Notes: generated by a model from the letters alone, not told the origin. A stretch of DNA of 64,000 bases from an uncultured Alphaproteobacteria bacterium (GCA_902575965.1 CACGTM010000002.1:79547-143546); one strand, 5' to 3'. Positions 37,904 through 48,738 are shown, counted from the stretch's first letter. Program-made: numbers and translations.

Positions 37904-40501
37904 TTATTTACTTATTATAATATTAATTATTTTATCAGGAACTAATATTATTTTCTTAACTTCTTTATCTCCTATTTGAGCTTTAACTGTCTTTAATGAT
38001 AATGCTAATTCTTCGCATATAGCTCTAGGGGACCTTGGCTCAACTTCAATTTTTCCTCGCATTTTACCATTTACCTGGACAGGAAGAATAATTTTATCTT
38101 CAGTCAAAAAGGTTGAGTCAGAAACCGGCCACTCAACATTTGAAACTAAACCCTTGCCCCCAAGTCGAGACCATATCTCTTCGGTTATATGGGGAATAAA
38201 AGGGTTTGCTATCCTTGCGAAATACATTAATGAAAACCTCTTATAATGTACTTCTTTTTTAGAATCAGATTTGTAATTAACAATATAATTAGACAACTCC
38301 CTCATATTTGCAATACCTGTGTTGAACTTAAATCCATCTAATGCTTCGGTAACATTTAAAATAGTTTTGTGAATAACTTTAAGTAAATCTTCTGGTATAT
38401 CTTCTTCTTTCATTATCTCACAGTTCTTTGTCTTTTCAGAAACGTTATAAACTGTCCTCCATAATTTGTTTAAGTATCTCCAAGCCCCTTCAATTCCAGC
38501 ATCGGTCCACTGAAGGTCTCGTTCAGGAGGAGAGTCGGATAGCATAAATAACCTTGAGGCATCTGCCCCGTATACATCTATTATTGATGCAGGATCGATT
38601 GTGTTTTTTTTTGATTTAGACATCTTCTCTTGTCTACCTACCTTAATTTTCTCTTCTCCGCATAAAGATACAATTTTCCCACTACTGTCCTTCCTAATTT
38701 CTTTAGGAGACCTCCACTTACCATCATCAGTCTGATATGTTTCATGGGTAATCATTCCCTGGGTAAAAAGACCTTCAAAAGGTTCTTTAATGTCAAGATA
38801 TCCGCAATCACTCAATGCTCTTGTAAAAAACCGTGCATATAATAAATGTAAAACTGCATGTTCTACACCACCTATATATTGGTCAACTGGAAGCCAATTA
38901 TTAATTATTTCTTTTGAGAATGGTATTTCCTGATTTTTAGAATCACAAAACCTTGCAAAGTACCATGAACTCTCAAAGAAAGTATCAAATGTATCAGTTT
39001 CCCTATTAGCTTCTTTCTTACATATAGGACACAATGTTCTTTTCCAATTTTTGTTCAGATTAAGAGGGTTTCCAGTCGTATTAAAATTGACGTCCTTTGG
39101 TAAAACAACTGGAAGTTCTTTCTCACTAACAGGGACCTCTCCACAATGATCACAATGAATAATTGGAATTGGGCACCCCCAATACCTTTGTCTTGATACC
39201 CCCCAGTCTCTTAATCTAAATTGAGTATGTTTTTTTCCGGCTCTAATTTTTTCTAATTTTTTTATAACGGAGTTTTTTGCATCATTAGAATTAAGTCCAT
39301 CAAGAAAATCTGAGTTAATGACTACTCCACTTCCATCATAAGACTTTCTGTTAGATTTTATTTCTTTTTCAAAGAGGTCCTGCGAAGCAGAAGGGGGCAT
39401 ACAAACACATTTAATCGAGAGATTATATTTAACTGCAAAATCCATATCTCTTTGGTCGTGAGCTGGGCATCCAAATATTGCACCTGAACCGTAATCCATT
39501 ACTACAAAGTTTGCTACATAAAGCGGAACTTTAATTTTAGAATTAAGCGGGTGCTGAGCAAAAAGATCTGTATCAAAACCTTTTTTTTCGGCTTTATCAA
39601 TGCTCTCCTGAGAAGTCCCAAGACTGTTACACTCATCAATAAAATGCGTTAACTCAATATTATTCTTCGCTAATTTTATTGACAATTTATGATTAGGTGC
39701 AAGCGCGCAGAATGAGGCTCCAAATATTGTATCTGGGCGTGTTGAATAAGTTTCAATATATCCATAACTATCCTTTCCGTTACGAGATTTAATTTCCCAA
39801 TTTATGAAAGCACCATCTGATTTACCAATCCAGTTGCTTTGCATTAATTTGACTTTATCTGGCCACTTATTCAACTTTTTTAAATCTTTTAAAAGGTCAT
39901 CAGCATAATTAGTGATTTTAAGAAACCACTGATTGATTTCTCTCCTTTCTACAACAGCATTTGATCTCCAACCCTTTCCATCAATTACTTGCTCATTTGC
40001 TAAAACACATTTATCTACTGGGTCCCAATTTACCCAGGAGCTTTTCCTATAAGCTAGCCCCTTTTTATAGAAATCTAGAAACATTTTCTGTTCATGAATA
40101 TAGTATTTAGGGTCCGAAGTGATAATCTCCTTTTCCCAATCTAATGATAAACCAAGGGGTATGAATTGCTTTTTCATTTCGGATATATTGTTAAGGGTCC
40201 ATTTTTCTGGATGCATACCCCTCTCTAAAGCTGCATTCTCCGCAGGTAAACCAAATGCATCCCAGCCCATTGGATGAAGAACATTATACCCTTGAGATCT
40301 TCGAAATCTAGCTACAACATCACCAAGTGTGTAGTTTCTTACATGCCCCATATGAAGTCTTCCAGATGGATATGGGAACATCTCAAGTACATAATATTTT
40401 GGCTTTTTACTATATGGGTCAGATAAAAATACCTTTTCATCATTCCATCTTTTTTGCCAACGAGCCTCAACCTCTGAAAAATTATAACGCTCTGTGTCCA
40501 T
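37904..40501 (-). CDS. leuS: Leucyl-tRNA synthetase
   Basis: Class I aminoacyl-tRNA synthetase, 865 residues. The HIGH motif appears as [13 protein letters not shown] (about residues 44-56) and KMSKS as [13 protein letters not shown] (about 635-647). The CP1 editing domain (about 225-420) has the [11 protein letters not shown] stretch and a zinc-type CPIC segment follows. It is the first large gene of the leuS-lptE-holA transcript after the DUF3576 gene. No break was detected. Confidence 0.98.
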   Translation of the reverse strand: MDTERYNFSEVEARWQKRWNDEKVFLSDPYSKKPKYYVLEMFPYPSGRLHMGHVRNYTLGDVVARFRRSQGYNVLHPMGWDAFGLPAENAALERGMHPEKWTLNNISEMKKQFIPLGLSLDWEKEIITSDPKYYIHEQKMFLDFYKKGLAYRKSSWVNWDPVDKCVLANEQVIDGKGWRSNAVVERREINQWFLKITNYADDLLKDLKKLNKWPDKVKLMQSNWIGKSDGAFINWEIKSRNGKDSYGYIETYSTRPDTIFGASFCALAPNHKLSIKLAKNNIELTHFIDECNSLGTSQESIDKAEKKGFDTDLFAQHPLNSKIKVPLYVANFVVMDYGSGAIFGCPAHDQRDMDFAVKYNLSIKCVCMPPSASQDLFEKEIKSNRKSYDGSGVVINSDFLDGLNSNDAKNSVIKKLEKIRAGKKHTQFRLRDWGVSRQRYWGCPIPIIHCDHCGEVPVSEKELPVVLPKDVNFNTTGNPLNLNKNWKRTLCPICKKEANRETDTFDTFFESSWYFARFCDSKNQEIPFSKEIINNWLPVDQYIGGVEHAVLHLLYARFFTRALSDCGYLDIKEPFEGLFTQGMITHETYQTDDGKWRSPKEIRKDSSGKIVSLCGEEKIKVGRQEKMSKSKKNTIDPASIIDVYGADASRLFMLSDSPPERDLQWTDAGIEGAWRYLNKLWRTVYNVSEKTKNCEIMKEEDIPEDLLKVIHKTILNVTEALDGFKFNTGIANMRELSNYIVNYKSDSKKEVHYKRFSLMYFARIANPFIPHITEEIWSRLGGKGLVSNVEWPVSDSTFLTEDKIILPVQVNGKMRGKIEVEPRSPRAICEELALSLKTVKAQIGDKEVKKIILVPDKIINIIISK

Positions 40502-40515
40502 GTTAAATGATCTTA

Positions 40516-41043
40516 TTAGTTTTCTTCAGTTACAGCTTGCATCCTAAGTTTTCTAGCACGGGTAAGGATTGCGTCTTCAAACTCTGTTGAGACTTCTTGC
40601 CCCACAATAGAATCTCTCCAAATATCACCTTCTCTTATTTGGCGAAAAACAGATGCTTTTATTCCATCGGCTCTAAGCAATCTTCCCAATATGTATATAT
40701 TGACCTTAAATCTCTCATCTGGGCTCTCAGGAAGAGCATGCCAGTCAGAAATTATGATCCCTCCATATGGATCAGCTGATGCAAGGGGCATAAAAGATAT
40801 AGTATCTAAAGCAGCTCTCCATAAGAAAGCATTTACTGCTACTGCACCATCTGTTCCATCAGAGTCACCCTTCCCAAATCCAAGAATTGTAATTCCTGAA
40901 TCCTTTGAGACAGAAAATTCGTTAGAATCGTATTCTGGTGATGTGCGGTAAGTATCATCTACGTTATTTCCTGAACAGGATGAAAGAATAAAAATCAGAC
41001 TAGAAAAAGATATAAATTTATTAATAAAAGAACTAAACTTCAT
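40516..41043 (-). CDS. DUF3576 lipoprotein
   Basis: 175 residues with a lipoprotein signal peptide ending LSSC (about 20-23). The mature domain has [31 protein letters not shown], the hallmark of DUF3576, an alphaproteobacterial-restricted family of unknown function always found near leuS. Retention of Lol machinery and Lnt in the window fits outer-membrane sorting. A link to LptE-mediated LPS assembly is only a guess based on neighbourhood. Confidence 0.88.
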   Translation of the reverse strand: MKFSSFINKFISFSSLIFILSSCSGNNVDDTYRTSPEYDSNEFSVSKDSGITILGFGKGDSDGTDGAVAVNAFLWRAALDTISFMPLASADPYGGIIISDWHALPESPDERFKVNIYILGRLLRADGIKASVFRQIREGDIWRDSIVGQEVSTEFEDAILTRARKLRMQAVTEEN

Positions 41044-41097
41044 ATAATTATGCTCCCTGGCGGATTATTTTATATAATTAAACTAAAACTACAAATT

Positions 41098-42165
41098 ATG
41101 AATTTAATTATTAACAATAAAATATTACAAATCCTCGCAATAAGTATTTCATTAACCTTTTCTTACCATACTTATGTTAGGTCGAAACCTTTAAACTTAC
41201 AAATTACTGGAAAAATTGAGGAGTATATAGCTTATCACAATTATCAAGGTGAACTAAAAGACAAGCTAGAACCCTATTCTGTTTTTTCAGACTTTAAATT
41301 AAATGGAAGGCTTCAATTTGATAAAAAAGTTCAGGTAAATATTTGGTCAGAAATTAGAGCAAAAAACTCATATAGAAGAAGAAAAATTAGCCCTTATTTA
41401 GGTGAAAATTATCTTGACATTAAAAATTCCAAAGGTTTGATCCATATAGGCAAATCCTCTGGTTTTAATTATGATTTTACATTAGAGCCCCCAACACAAC
41501 TAATAGAAGACGATGAGATAATTGGCATACTTTCTCCTTCAGAAACTTCAATAGACTTAATGGATATCTTATCTTTTAGGGGGTTTACAGGAGACTCGAT
41601 AAATATTGGTTATGCCACAAACGAGATAAATGGCTTTAGAGTTGGGGTTAATTTTTTTCCGGGTAAATTTAGTAATTCTAACTCTTTTTTAACTTTTCCT
41701 AAAATATATAAAAATGGATATGAAGTAACACTAAATTGGAAAAATAATATAAGGGGAAATGTATATTCTATTACTTCAGGAGTTTTTAAAAGTGATACTA
41801 TACAACCGAACTCTACTAATTTTGCTTGGAATTTTAGTGCCAAATTTAAAGTGAGAAATTTTGTTTTTGGGGGTGCTAATATTTATAAAAAAAATAAAAA
41901 TAGATCAACAACTCAGTTCTCTTCAATAGCTTTAAAATACAATTTCGGCGCCTTTGGGTTAGGCGGATCCCTTTTTGGTGGAAAAATAAAAAGTAAACAA
42001 ATAAGTACAGTAAAGGAAAAAGTAATTCAGAAAAAAATAGAAATTTCTTATAAAATTACAAAAGGACTAAAAACTGGAATATCTACTTTTAGAACAAAAC
42101 AAATTATATCTAAAAAAAAATATGTTAACAAAGGGGTCACACTAGTTTTTATAAATAGATTTTAG
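41098..42165 (+). CDS. Predicted outer-membrane beta-barrel protein (porin-like)
   Basis: About 355 residues from the ATG at 41098, which directly begins a signal peptide (NNKILQILAISISLTFSYH). The longer ORF start at 41050 adds 16 residues before it. The mature part alternates hydrophobic and polar residues (for example GEYL-type turns, KVQVNIWSEIRAKN, FNYDFTLEPPTQ) and ends in VTLVFINRF with a terminal aromatic residue. It is very lysine- and asparagine-rich. This resembles the porin superfamily but I cannot name the family. It lies between DUF3576 and the nitronate-monooxygenase gene. Confidence 0.72.
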   Translation: MNLIINNKILQILAISISLTFSYHTYVRSKPLNLQITGKIEEYIAYHNYQGELKDKLEPYSVFSDFKLNGRLQFDKKVQVNIWSEIRAKNSYRRRKISPYLGENYLDIKNSKGLIHIGKSSGFNYDFTLEPPTQLIEDDEIIGILSPSETSIDLMDILSFRGFTGDSINIGYATNEINGFRVGVNFFPGKFSNSNSFLTFPKIYKNGYEVTLNWKNNIRGNVYSITSGVFKSDTIQPNSTNFAWNFSAKFKVRNFVFGGANIYKKNKNRSTTQFSSIALKYNFGAFGLGGSLFGGKIKSKQISTVKEKVIQKKIEISYKITKGLKTGISTFRTKQIISKKKYVNKGVTLVFINRF

Positions 42166-42178
42166 TAAAATAGAATAC

Positions 42179-43117
42179 ATGGATATTACTGATAAAATAA
42201 ATTCAATAAATAAAAGAATAAGTTTACCAGTATTTGTTGCACCGATGTATTTAGTTACCAGTACAGAATTAGTCATATCTGCCTGGAAATCAGGTGTAAT
42301 AGGAGTTTTACCAACAAGTAATGCCAAGACCTTAACTGAATTAGAAGTTTGGTTTAAAGATATTACATCCGCTATTAATAATTATTCTAACCAAAAACCA
42401 ATTTCCTCTCCTCCTTGGGCAGTAAACATAATAGTTCATTCATCTTCTAAAAGGTTTGAGGATGATATGAAACTTATAGAAGATTACAAACCTGAAATTG
42501 TAATTACTGCTTTAGGCTCCCCAGCAAGAGTTACCAAACAAGTACATGATTATGGTGGAATAGTATTTGCAGATGTGAGCTCTGTCGATTACGCAAAAAA
42601 AGCTATTAAGGCTGGAGCAGATGGTCTGGTTCTAGTTGCTGCGGGTGCTGGTGGACATACAGGCTCGTTAACTGGTTTTACTTTTGTCCCTGCTGTTCGT
42701 TCATTTTTTAATGGTCCAATAATTTTAGGTGGAGGTATCATGAATGGGGCTGGGATAAGAGCATCAAAAATCCTAGGAGCGGATTTTGTATATATGGGAA
42801 CCAAGTTTATAGCAACTGAAGAGAGTCTAGCCTCCCGAGACTATAAAAAAATGATAATAGATTCCAATGAAGCTGATATTATAACCTCAGAATATTTTAC
42901 AGGTGTTTCAGCAAATTTCTTGACCAAATCTATTATAAAGGAGGGTATTGATCCTATGAGTATAAATATATCTAATAAAAAAAAGTTTAATAGTTCTGCA
43001 AAATCAAAGGCATGGGTTGATGTATGGTCTGCAGGACAAGGAATAAGAAATATCAGTGAGATACAAACTGTTAATAATGTTATCCGCCAACTTAAAGATG
43101 AGTATGAAAACTCATAA
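42179..43117 (+). CDS. Nitronate monooxygenase (NMO/NPD)-family flavoprotein
   Basis: FMN-dependent TIM barrel of 312 residues. LPVFVAPMYLVTSTELVISAW opens the barrel, VLVAAGAGGHTGSLTGFTFVP carries the catalytic-type His of the NMO/2-nitropropane dioxygenase family, and ILGGGIMNGAGIRASKILGADFVYMGTKF is the phosphate-binding end. It oxidises nitronates or propionate 3-nitronate in studied members, but this family is broad and includes enoyl-ACP-reductase-like proteins. The physiological substrate is unknown. It is convergent with parB. Confidence 0.8.
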   Translation: MDITDKINSINKRISLPVFVAPMYLVTSTELVISAWKSGVIGVLPTSNAKTLTELEVWFKDITSAINNYSNQKPISSPPWAVNIIVHSSSKRFEDDMKLIEDYKPEIVITALGSPARVTKQVHDYGGIVFADVSSVDYAKKAIKAGADGLVLVAAGAGGHTGSLTGFTFVPAVRSFFNGPIILGGGIMNGAGIRASKILGADFVYMGTKFIATEESLASRDYKKMIIDSNEADIITSEYFTGVSANFLTKSIIKEGIDPMSINISNKKKFNSSAKSKAWVDVWSAGQGIRNISEIQTVNNVIRQLKDEYENS

Positions 43118-43140
43118 GTTTATTTATTAAAACTTTTTTT
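43116..43140 (+). terminator. Weak intrinsic terminator at the NMO/parB junction
   Basis: AAGTTT (43116-43121) pairs with AAACTT (43130-43135) around an 8-base loop and runs into T residues through 43140. It lies over the NMO stop codon and extends into the last codons of convergent parB. The stem is short and AT-rich, so it is modest evidence only. Confidence 0.35.
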
Positions 43141-44025
43141 TAATACTTTTGTGACCAACTCATCTAACTGCTCTAAGTCTGAATAGTAAAATGTTAGGCT
43201 TCCTCCTTTACCATCAAATTGAATGTTAACTTTTAAACCCAGTGTATCTTGAAGTTGCTTTTCAATAGCTATGGTATTTACATCTTTTTTATTTTTTTCA
43301 ATATGAATGGTGTTGCCTATACTATTATTCTTTGCAATCATTTGTTCTACTGCTCTGACTGATAGTCCTTTAGCAATAATTATTTTTGCAATGCTTAATG
43401 AGTTCTTTGCGCCAAGTAACGCCCTCGCATGACCCATTGATATTTTACCATCTTCTAAATATTTTTTTATTTGGGATGGTAGGTTTAACAACCTTAATAG
43501 GTTAGCTATATGTGAACGACTCTTACTAACCAAGTTGGCTATATCATTTTGGCTATGCCCGAACTGGTCAATTAGTTTTTTAAAACCTTCAGCCTCTTCT
43601 ATAGGGGTAAGATCAGATCTTTGAAGATTTTCAATTAGTGCTACCTCAAGAACTTCAGTATCTGATAAATTTTTTACCACTACAGGAATTTCATGTATCT
43701 TAGCGATTTGAGACGCTCTCCACCTTCTCTCACCTGCAATAATCTCATAATTGCCCGCATCACCTTCTCTTACTAATATAGGCTGAAGTAAACCACGCTC
43801 CTTTATTGACGAGGCAAGCTCGGTTATTTTTGTATCATTAAAGTATTTTCTCGGTTGTAAAGAAGAGGGATAAATTTTTTCAATTGGTAGAGTATTAAAA
43901 GCTTTGGGCTTAGAATCACTGTCAACTGATATAGATAGATTTTGCAAACTTAAGTCATTAGTCCCATCATTAAAGAGGGCATCTAAGCCTTTTCCAAGAC
44001 TATTTTTTGATTTTTTATTTGCCAT
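43120..44025 (-). CDS. parB: Chromosome-partitioning protein ParB (Spo0J)
   Basis: CTP-dependent clamp that binds parS and organises the origin region. 301 residues. The N-terminal CTPase/ParB domain contains IYPSSLQPRKYFND and GERRWRASQIAK; the central HTH contains FGHSQNDIANLVSKSRSHIANLL; the C-terminal dimerisation part (about 255-301) ends in a lysine-rich tail. Its cognate parS sites lie about 1.4 kb away, inside rsmG. Co-transcribed after parA with a 2-bp gap. Confidence 0.96.
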   Translation of the reverse strand: MANKKSKNSLGKGLDALFNDGTNDLSLQNLSISVDSDSKPKAFNTLPIEKIYPSSLQPRKYFNDTKITELASSIKERGLLQPILVREGDAGNYEIIAGERRWRASQIAKIHEIPVVVKNLSDTEVLEVALIENLQRSDLTPIEEAEGFKKLIDQFGHSQNDIANLVSKSRSHIANLLRLLNLPSQIKKYLEDGKISMGHARALLGAKNSLSIAKIIIAKGLSVRAVEQMIAKNNSIGNTIHIEKNKKDVNTIAIEKQLQDTLGLKVNIQFDGKGGSLTFYYSDLEQLDELVTKVLKKSFNK

Positions 44026-44027
44026 GA

Positions 44028-44807
44028 TTAAATTACTTTTTCTCTTTTTAAAACTTCACTAGCAAGGTTTAAATAAGATTTTGCACCCCTAGATTGTAAA
44101 TCATATATTAATACAGGCTTTCCGTGTGAAGGGGCTTCTGAAATTGTTACATTTCTGGGTATTACAGTCTTATAAACCTTTGCACCGAAAAATTTTCTTA
44201 CATCTTTTTCTACCATTTCTGAAAGCTTATTTCTTTTATCAGCCATTGTAAGAACAATACCCTGAATTTCTAATAAATTATTATAACTGTTTTTAATTCT
44301 TTCTATTGTTTTCACTAGTTGGCTAAGCCCCTCAAGAGCTAAAAATTCAACCTGCAAGGGCACTAAAATACCACCCGAAGCGACTAATGCATTCAATGTT
44401 AAAAGTCCTAAGGATGGAGGACAGTCAATTAAAATAAAATCATAGTTAATTGATTCTCTTGTAAGGCTTTTTTTCAAGCAAAATTCTCTCTCATCAACAT
44501 CAATAAGTTCAAGCTCCGCTCCTGCTAAATCAATTCCTGAAGGCAAAATATCTAAATTAGGAACAGAAGTATTTTTTATTACATCTAAGATGCTTAGTTG
44601 GCCAATTAACATCTGATAAATGTTAATTTCTCTCTGGTTTGAGGGTATACCCATACTGGTGGAAGCATTTCCTTGAGGATCTAAATCGATAAGTAATACT
44701 TTTTTACCAACTGCAGCTAATGCCGTTCCAAGATTTACAGCTGTAGTAGTTTTTCCAACGCCACCTTTTTGGTTTGAGATGGATATTATTCTTAATCCTT
44801 TTGACAT
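44028..44807 (-). CDS. parA: Chromosome-partitioning ATPase ParA (Soj)
   Basis: Deviant-Walker ATPase that moves ParB-parS complexes. 259 residues. The P-loop SNQKGGVGKTTTAVNLG (about 11-27) has the signature lysine. Walker B lies in IDCPPSLGLLTLNAL. It is a short chromosomal type without the N-terminal HTH of plasmid ParAs. It abuts rsmG upstream and parB downstream in the classical mnmG-rsmG-parA-parB operon. Confidence 0.97.
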   Translation of the reverse strand: MSKGLRIISISNQKGGVGKTTTAVNLGTALAAVGKKVLLIDLDPQGNASTSMGIPSNQREINIYQMLIGQLSILDVIKNTSVPNLDILPSGIDLAGAELELIDVDEREFCLKKSLTRESINYDFILIDCPPSLGLLTLNALVASGGILVPLQVEFLALEGLSQLVKTIERIKNSYNNLLEIQGIVLTMADKRNKLSEMVEKDVRKFFGAKVYKTVIPRNVTISEAPSHGKPVLIYDLQSRGAKSYLNLASEVLKREKVI

Positions 44808-45485
44808 TCATCTACCTATAAATTTGGCTTCTCTTACTTCAATTATTCTAGAAGTTGGATTTGTTAAGCTTTTATATGTCTTAAAGTGAATTATCCATTT
44901 TTTTCTAGCTTCTTCTAATTCTATATTAAATTTATCTCCTTTAAAATAAAGCTGAAGAGTTTCTTTTCCTACGAATTTTCTTGATAATTCGAGTAACCTA
45001 TTTAATGGAGCAAGTGCTCTTGCAGTTACAATATCTACTTTAAATGGCTCCAATTCCTCAATCCTTGAATGATGAACTACAGCATTTAAACTTAGCGCCT
45101 TTATTACATATTTTAAAAAATTTGCTTTCTTTCCAACTGACTCAACTAAATGTACTTCAGGAGAACCTATAATAGATAGTATAATACCTGGGAAACCTGC
45201 CCCGGCCCCCATATCAATTACAACTTTTGATTTCAATGATACAAAATTTACAAGTTGAGCAGTATCAGCAATATGCCTCCACCAAATGTTTTTTATTGTA
45301 GCTTTTGATATTAAATTTATATCTTTATTCCAAGTTATAAGAATTTTCTCAAATTCCTTAAGCTTAGAAATTGCCGACTCCGTTGTGGAAAAAATTCTAT
45401 GAAATTCACTACTTGTGAAAGATTCTTTTTTCACGTGAAACATTTTTTCCTCAAAGTTAGGATTGTTGTGTTTCACGTGAAACAT
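44808..45485 (-). CDS. rsmG: 16S rRNA (guanine527-N7)-methyltransferase RsmG
   Basis: SAM-dependent methyltransferase (GidB) acting on G527 of 16S rRNA. 225 residues, with motif I VIDMGAGAGFPGIILSI and the later IVTARALAPLNRLLEL. The first 20 residues are unusual: they encode MFHVKH and again MFHVKK because two parS sequences are read in frame. The true start could be the first or second ATG (residue 15). The first overlaps the mnmG stop by one base (TAATG). Confidence 0.93.
   Translation of the reverse strand: MFHVKHNNPNFEEKMFHVKKESFTSSEFHRIFSTTESAISKLKEFEKILITWNKDINLISKATIKNIWWRHIADTAQLVNFVSLKSKVVIDMGAGAGFPGIILSIIGSPEVHLVESVGKKANFLKYVIKALSLNAVVHHSRIEELEPFKVDIVTARALAPLNRLLELSRKFVGKETLQLYFKGDKFNIELEEARKKWIIHFKTYKSLTNPTSRIIEVREAKFIGR
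45427..45442. other. parS site, 15 of 16 consensus
   Basis: TTTTTCACGTGAAACA matches the parS consensus TGTTTCACGTGAAACA at all positions but the second. It lies in codons 15-20 of rsmG (MFHVKK). ParB encoded 1.4 kb away is the expected ligand. Confidence 0.85.
45469..45484. other. parS site, perfect 16-bp consensus
   Basis: TGTTTCACGTGAAACA is the exact chromosomal parS palindrome. It overlaps the rsmG start codon region (MFHVKH) at the mnmG-rsmG junction, 42 bp centre-to-centre from the second site. Together they mark the centromere-like region about 6 kb from the predicted origin. Confidence 0.95.
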
Positions 45486-47380
45486 TAAACTATATTTTTT
45501 AAGTTAATATGTCTTTTAAGAGGTTTTTTAACGTGTCTTAATAATGCTGTAAGAGCTGCAGGTGTAATACCAGGTATCCTTGATGCCGCACCAATTGTTC
45601 TTGGTTGCAAATATGACAGTTTTTGCAAAACCTCTGAGGACAGACCCCCAACACTTGAGTAATCTAGAGATACAGGTAAGGTTAGAGACTCATCTCTTTT
45701 AAAAGCCCTAATATCGGCGTCCTGCCTTTCAATGTAGCCCTTATATCGCTCATGTATTTCAACTTGCTCAAGTATGGAATCGTCAATTTTACAAACCTCA
45801 GGCCATAATTTTTTTACTCCCTTTAGCCCAATTCCTTTATGTGCAAGGAGGTTTTTGGCTGATCTTTTCACACCATCTTGATTAATTCTAAACCCATTTA
45901 ATTTCAGTTTAGAAGGTGAAATTTCAAGTCCTTTGAGTAATAACAATGCTGATTCAAGGTCAGAAAGTTTTTGATTATGTTTATTTTCTCTAAAGCTGCC
46001 CACACATCCCAATGAAACACCTTTATTTGTAAGCCTTAAGTCTGCATTATCTGCCCTAAGCTTGAGTCTATATTCTGCCCTTGATGTAAACATTCGATAG
46101 GGCTCTTTTGTACCTTTTGTTGTTAGATCATCAATCATAACACCAATAAATGCTTCCGACCTGTCTATTATCTTGGTATCACAATCACCTGCCAAACGAG
46201 CGGCATTCAAACCAGCTATCAACCCCTGTGCAGCTGCTTCCTCGTATCCTGTCGTTCCATTAATTTGACCTGCAAAAAATAAGCATTTGATTTTTTTTGT
46301 CTCGAGCGTTGCATATAATTCCCTTGGATCTACAAAATCGTATTCTATTGCATATCCTGGTTGAAGAATTTTTACCACCTCTAGACCAGGTATGGTCTTC
46401 ATCATTGCTTCCTGTATTTCTATTGGAAGACTAGTTGATATTCCGTTTGGATAAACTGTGTGAGTGTCTAAACCTTCGGGCTCTAAAAATATTTGATGGG
46501 TGTCTTTTTCAGAGAATCTTACAACCTTATCCTCGATAGAGGGACAATATCTTGGTCCTCTACTTTCAATCTGCCCGTTGTAAATCGGTGAAAAGCTTTT
46601 ATTCTCTAAGATAAGCTTTTTGGTATTGGTTGTTGTATTTGTAATGTAACAAGAAATTTGATCATTTTTTATTTCATCACTGAGAAAAGAAAATGGCTTA
46701 GGCTTGTAATCCCCAAGTTGCTCCTGAAGATTAGTATAATCTATTGAATTTCCATCTAGCCGCGGAGGGGTTCCCGTTTTAAGTCTGCCCGTGATAAAAT
46801 TCAATCTTTTCAGTGTGTTAGAAAGACCATGAACTGCTTTTTCGCCAATCCTACCACCCGAAAGCTGTTTCTTCCCACAATGTATTATGCCTTTAAGAAA
46901 AGTACCTGTTGTTAGAACAACAGTTTTAGATATGATACTTGCACCAGATGATGTTATAACTCCATTTACAGTTTTACTTTTATAGTCGATCACAAGGTCT
47001 TCAACAGTGTCCTCAGTTATTGATAAGTTTTCTATCTCGTTTAATAGCCCCTGAACCGCATTTTTGTATAAAACACGGTCAGCTTGAGCTCGAGGTCCCC
47101 TAACGGCAGGTCCCTTAGACTCATTTAACGTCCTAAACTGAATCCCACCTTTATCTATGGCTTTTGCCATAATTCCATCAAGAGCATCGATCTCACGTAC
47201 TAAATGCCCCTTAGCAAGACCTCCAATTGCAGGATTGCAAGACATCACGCCGATATTTTCAGCTTTATTTGTAATTAATAACGTTAGTGCACCAAACCTT
47301 GCAGCTGCAGCGGCTGCTTCTGTTCCCGCATGACCTCCCCCAATAATTATTACATCATATTTTTTAATACATTTAATCAT
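45485..47380 (-). CDS. mnmG: tRNA U34 5-carboxymethylaminomethyl synthase subunit MnmG
   Basis: FAD-dependent partner of MnmE (gene upstream) in cmnm5U34 modification of tRNA. 631 residues. The FAD-binding motif is [20 protein letters not shown] (about 11-30), and [20 protein letters not shown] is the family signature. The C-terminal helical domain that binds MnmE includes the [12 protein letters not shown] segment and [20 protein letters not shown] near the end. Confidence 0.97.
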   Translation of the reverse strand: MIKCIKKYDVIIIGGGHAGTEAAAAAARFGALTLLITNKAENIGVMSCNPAIGGLAKGHLVREIDALDGIMAKAIDKGGIQFRTLNESKGPAVRGPRAQADRVLYKNAVQGLLNEIENLSITEDTVEDLVIDYKSKTVNGVITSSGASIISKTVVLTTGTFLKGIIHCGKKQLSGGRIGEKAVHGLSNTLKRLNFITGRLKTGTPPRLDGNSIDYTNLQEQLGDYKPKPFSFLSDEIKNDQISCYITNTTTNTKKLILENKSFSPIYNGQIESRGPRYCPSIEDKVVRFSEKDTHQIFLEPEGLDTHTVYPNGISTSLPIEIQEAMMKTIPGLEVVKILQPGYAIEYDFVDPRELYATLETKKIKCLFFAGQINGTTGYEEAAAQGLIAGLNAARLAGDCDTKIIDRSEAFIGVMIDDLTTKGTKEPYRMFTSRAEYRLKLRADNADLRLTNKGVSLGCVGSFRENKHNQKLSDLESALLLLKGLEISPSKLKLNGFRINQDGVKRSAKNLLAHKGIGLKGVKKLWPEVCKIDDSILEQVEIHERYKGYIERQDADIRAFKRDESLTLPVSLDYSSVGGLSSEVLQKLSYLQPRTIGAASRIPGITPAALTALLRHVKKPLKRHINLKNIV

Positions 47381-47391
47381 TATTATCTATT

Positions 47392-48738
47392 TTACTTACC
47401 TATGCAAAAATCATGAAAAAGTTTATCAAGAACATCTTCAATATCTACTTCACCAACAAGCTTTCCTAGTGACCTCAGAGACATTCTCAAATCCTCTGCA
47501 ACTAACTCTGGTTCTGTTCCATTAATAGCATTATCAACATGTTCCAGACAAAGAGACAACGCCTTCTTTTGACGATCTCTTGTTAAGGGAGCAACAGCAG
47601 TTTGTAAACTAAATATCTTGTTCATTTTATTTTTTATTGCATCAAAAAACTTATCTAATCCATGGTCCTTCTTGACTGATACGAAAATTATATCCTGCTT
47701 ATGAAAAAAATCATTTTTCAACTCCATCTTATTAGTGGTCAATTTGTCAGACTTATTTACTAAAATAATTGTTTCAAGATCTACATTTTTAGCAGTCTTC
47801 TCATCAAAGTAAGGGTAGAAATCACCATCAAAAACTGCAACATTTATATTTGAATTTTTTGCTTTCTCAATCGCCCGCCTAACTCCTTCTTTTTCTACAC
47901 TATCATTTGTGTCTCTTATTCCTGCTGTATCTGCAAAAACAACAGGATAACCAAATAAATTCAGAGTTACCTCAACAATATCTCTGGTTGTCCCAGGTTG
48001 ACTTGAAACAATGGACGTATCTTTTTTGCTTAAATAATTTATTAATGATGACTTCCCTGCATTTGGCGGGCCTATTATAGAGATAGTCAAGCCTTTTCTA
48101 ATAATCTCGCCTGTATTTGTATTAAGAGTTTTATTTATTTCCTCTTTAACCAATATTACATTTTTTAAAAAATCTAATGTATTGGGTATATTTTCGTCAT
48201 CTTCAGGAAAATCTATCATCGCCTCAATTGATGCAAGTGCATTGGTAATAATATGTTTCCATTCAATATGCTTTTTTCTCAATTCGCCAGTAACATGTCT
48301 ATTTGCTTGGTAAACTTGCTCTTCGGTTTCTGCATCAATTAAGTCTGCTAACCCTTCTATTTGTGTTAGGTCAAGCTTATCCGACATAAATGCTCTTTTT
48401 GTAAACTCGCCTGGTTCAGCTGATCTAAAATGAGGAATAGTTGACATAACATTAAGTATTTCTGAAATTACTCCGCTACTGCCATGAACATGAAATTCAA
48501 CTATATTTTCTCCTGTGAAACTGTGAGGCTCATCAAAATAAACTGCAAGTGCTTCGTCAATTATTTCTTTTTTATCAGGCCTAAAAATTGTCGCCCTAAA
48601 AAGAGTTCTTTCTTTTTTTGCATGAATACCAAAAGTATCAAAAACTTTCTTCGCATTCCTACCCGATATTCTTATTATTGCCACACCAGATTTTCCTGAT
48701 GGTGTCGCAAGAGCATATATTGTATCATCCGAGATCAA
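47392..48738 (-). CDS. mnmE: tRNA modification GTPase MnmE
   Basis: GTPase partner of MnmG. 448 residues. The N-terminal tetrahydrofolate-binding domain starts DTIYALATPSGKSGVAIIRI. The helical and G domains carry G1 GPPNAGKSSLI, the DTAGIRDT switch II and NKSD. The C-terminus ends in FCIGK, the CxGK motif with the catalytic-type Cys. It is the first gene of mnmE-mnmG-rsmG-parA-parB, with 11 bp before mnmG. Confidence 0.97.
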   Translation of the reverse strand: MISDDTIYALATPSGKSGVAIIRISGRNAKKVFDTFGIHAKKERTLFRATIFRPDKKEIIDEALAVYFDEPHSFTGENIVEFHVHGSSGVISEILNVMSTIPHFRSAEPGEFTKRAFMSDKLDLTQIEGLADLIDAETEEQVYQANRHVTGELRKKHIEWKHIITNALASIEAMIDFPEDDENIPNTLDFLKNVILVKEEINKTLNTNTGEIIRKGLTISIIGPPNAGKSSLINYLSKKDTSIVSSQPGTTRDIVEVTLNLFGYPVVFADTAGIRDTNDSVEKEGVRRAIEKAKNSNINVAVFDGDFYPYFDEKTAKNVDLETIILVNKSDKLTTNKMELKNDFFHKQDIIFVSVKKDHGLDKFFDAIKNKMNKIFSLQTAVAPLTRDRQKKALSLCLEHVDNAINGTEPELVAEDLRMSLRSLGKLVGEVDIEDVLDKLFHDFCIGK

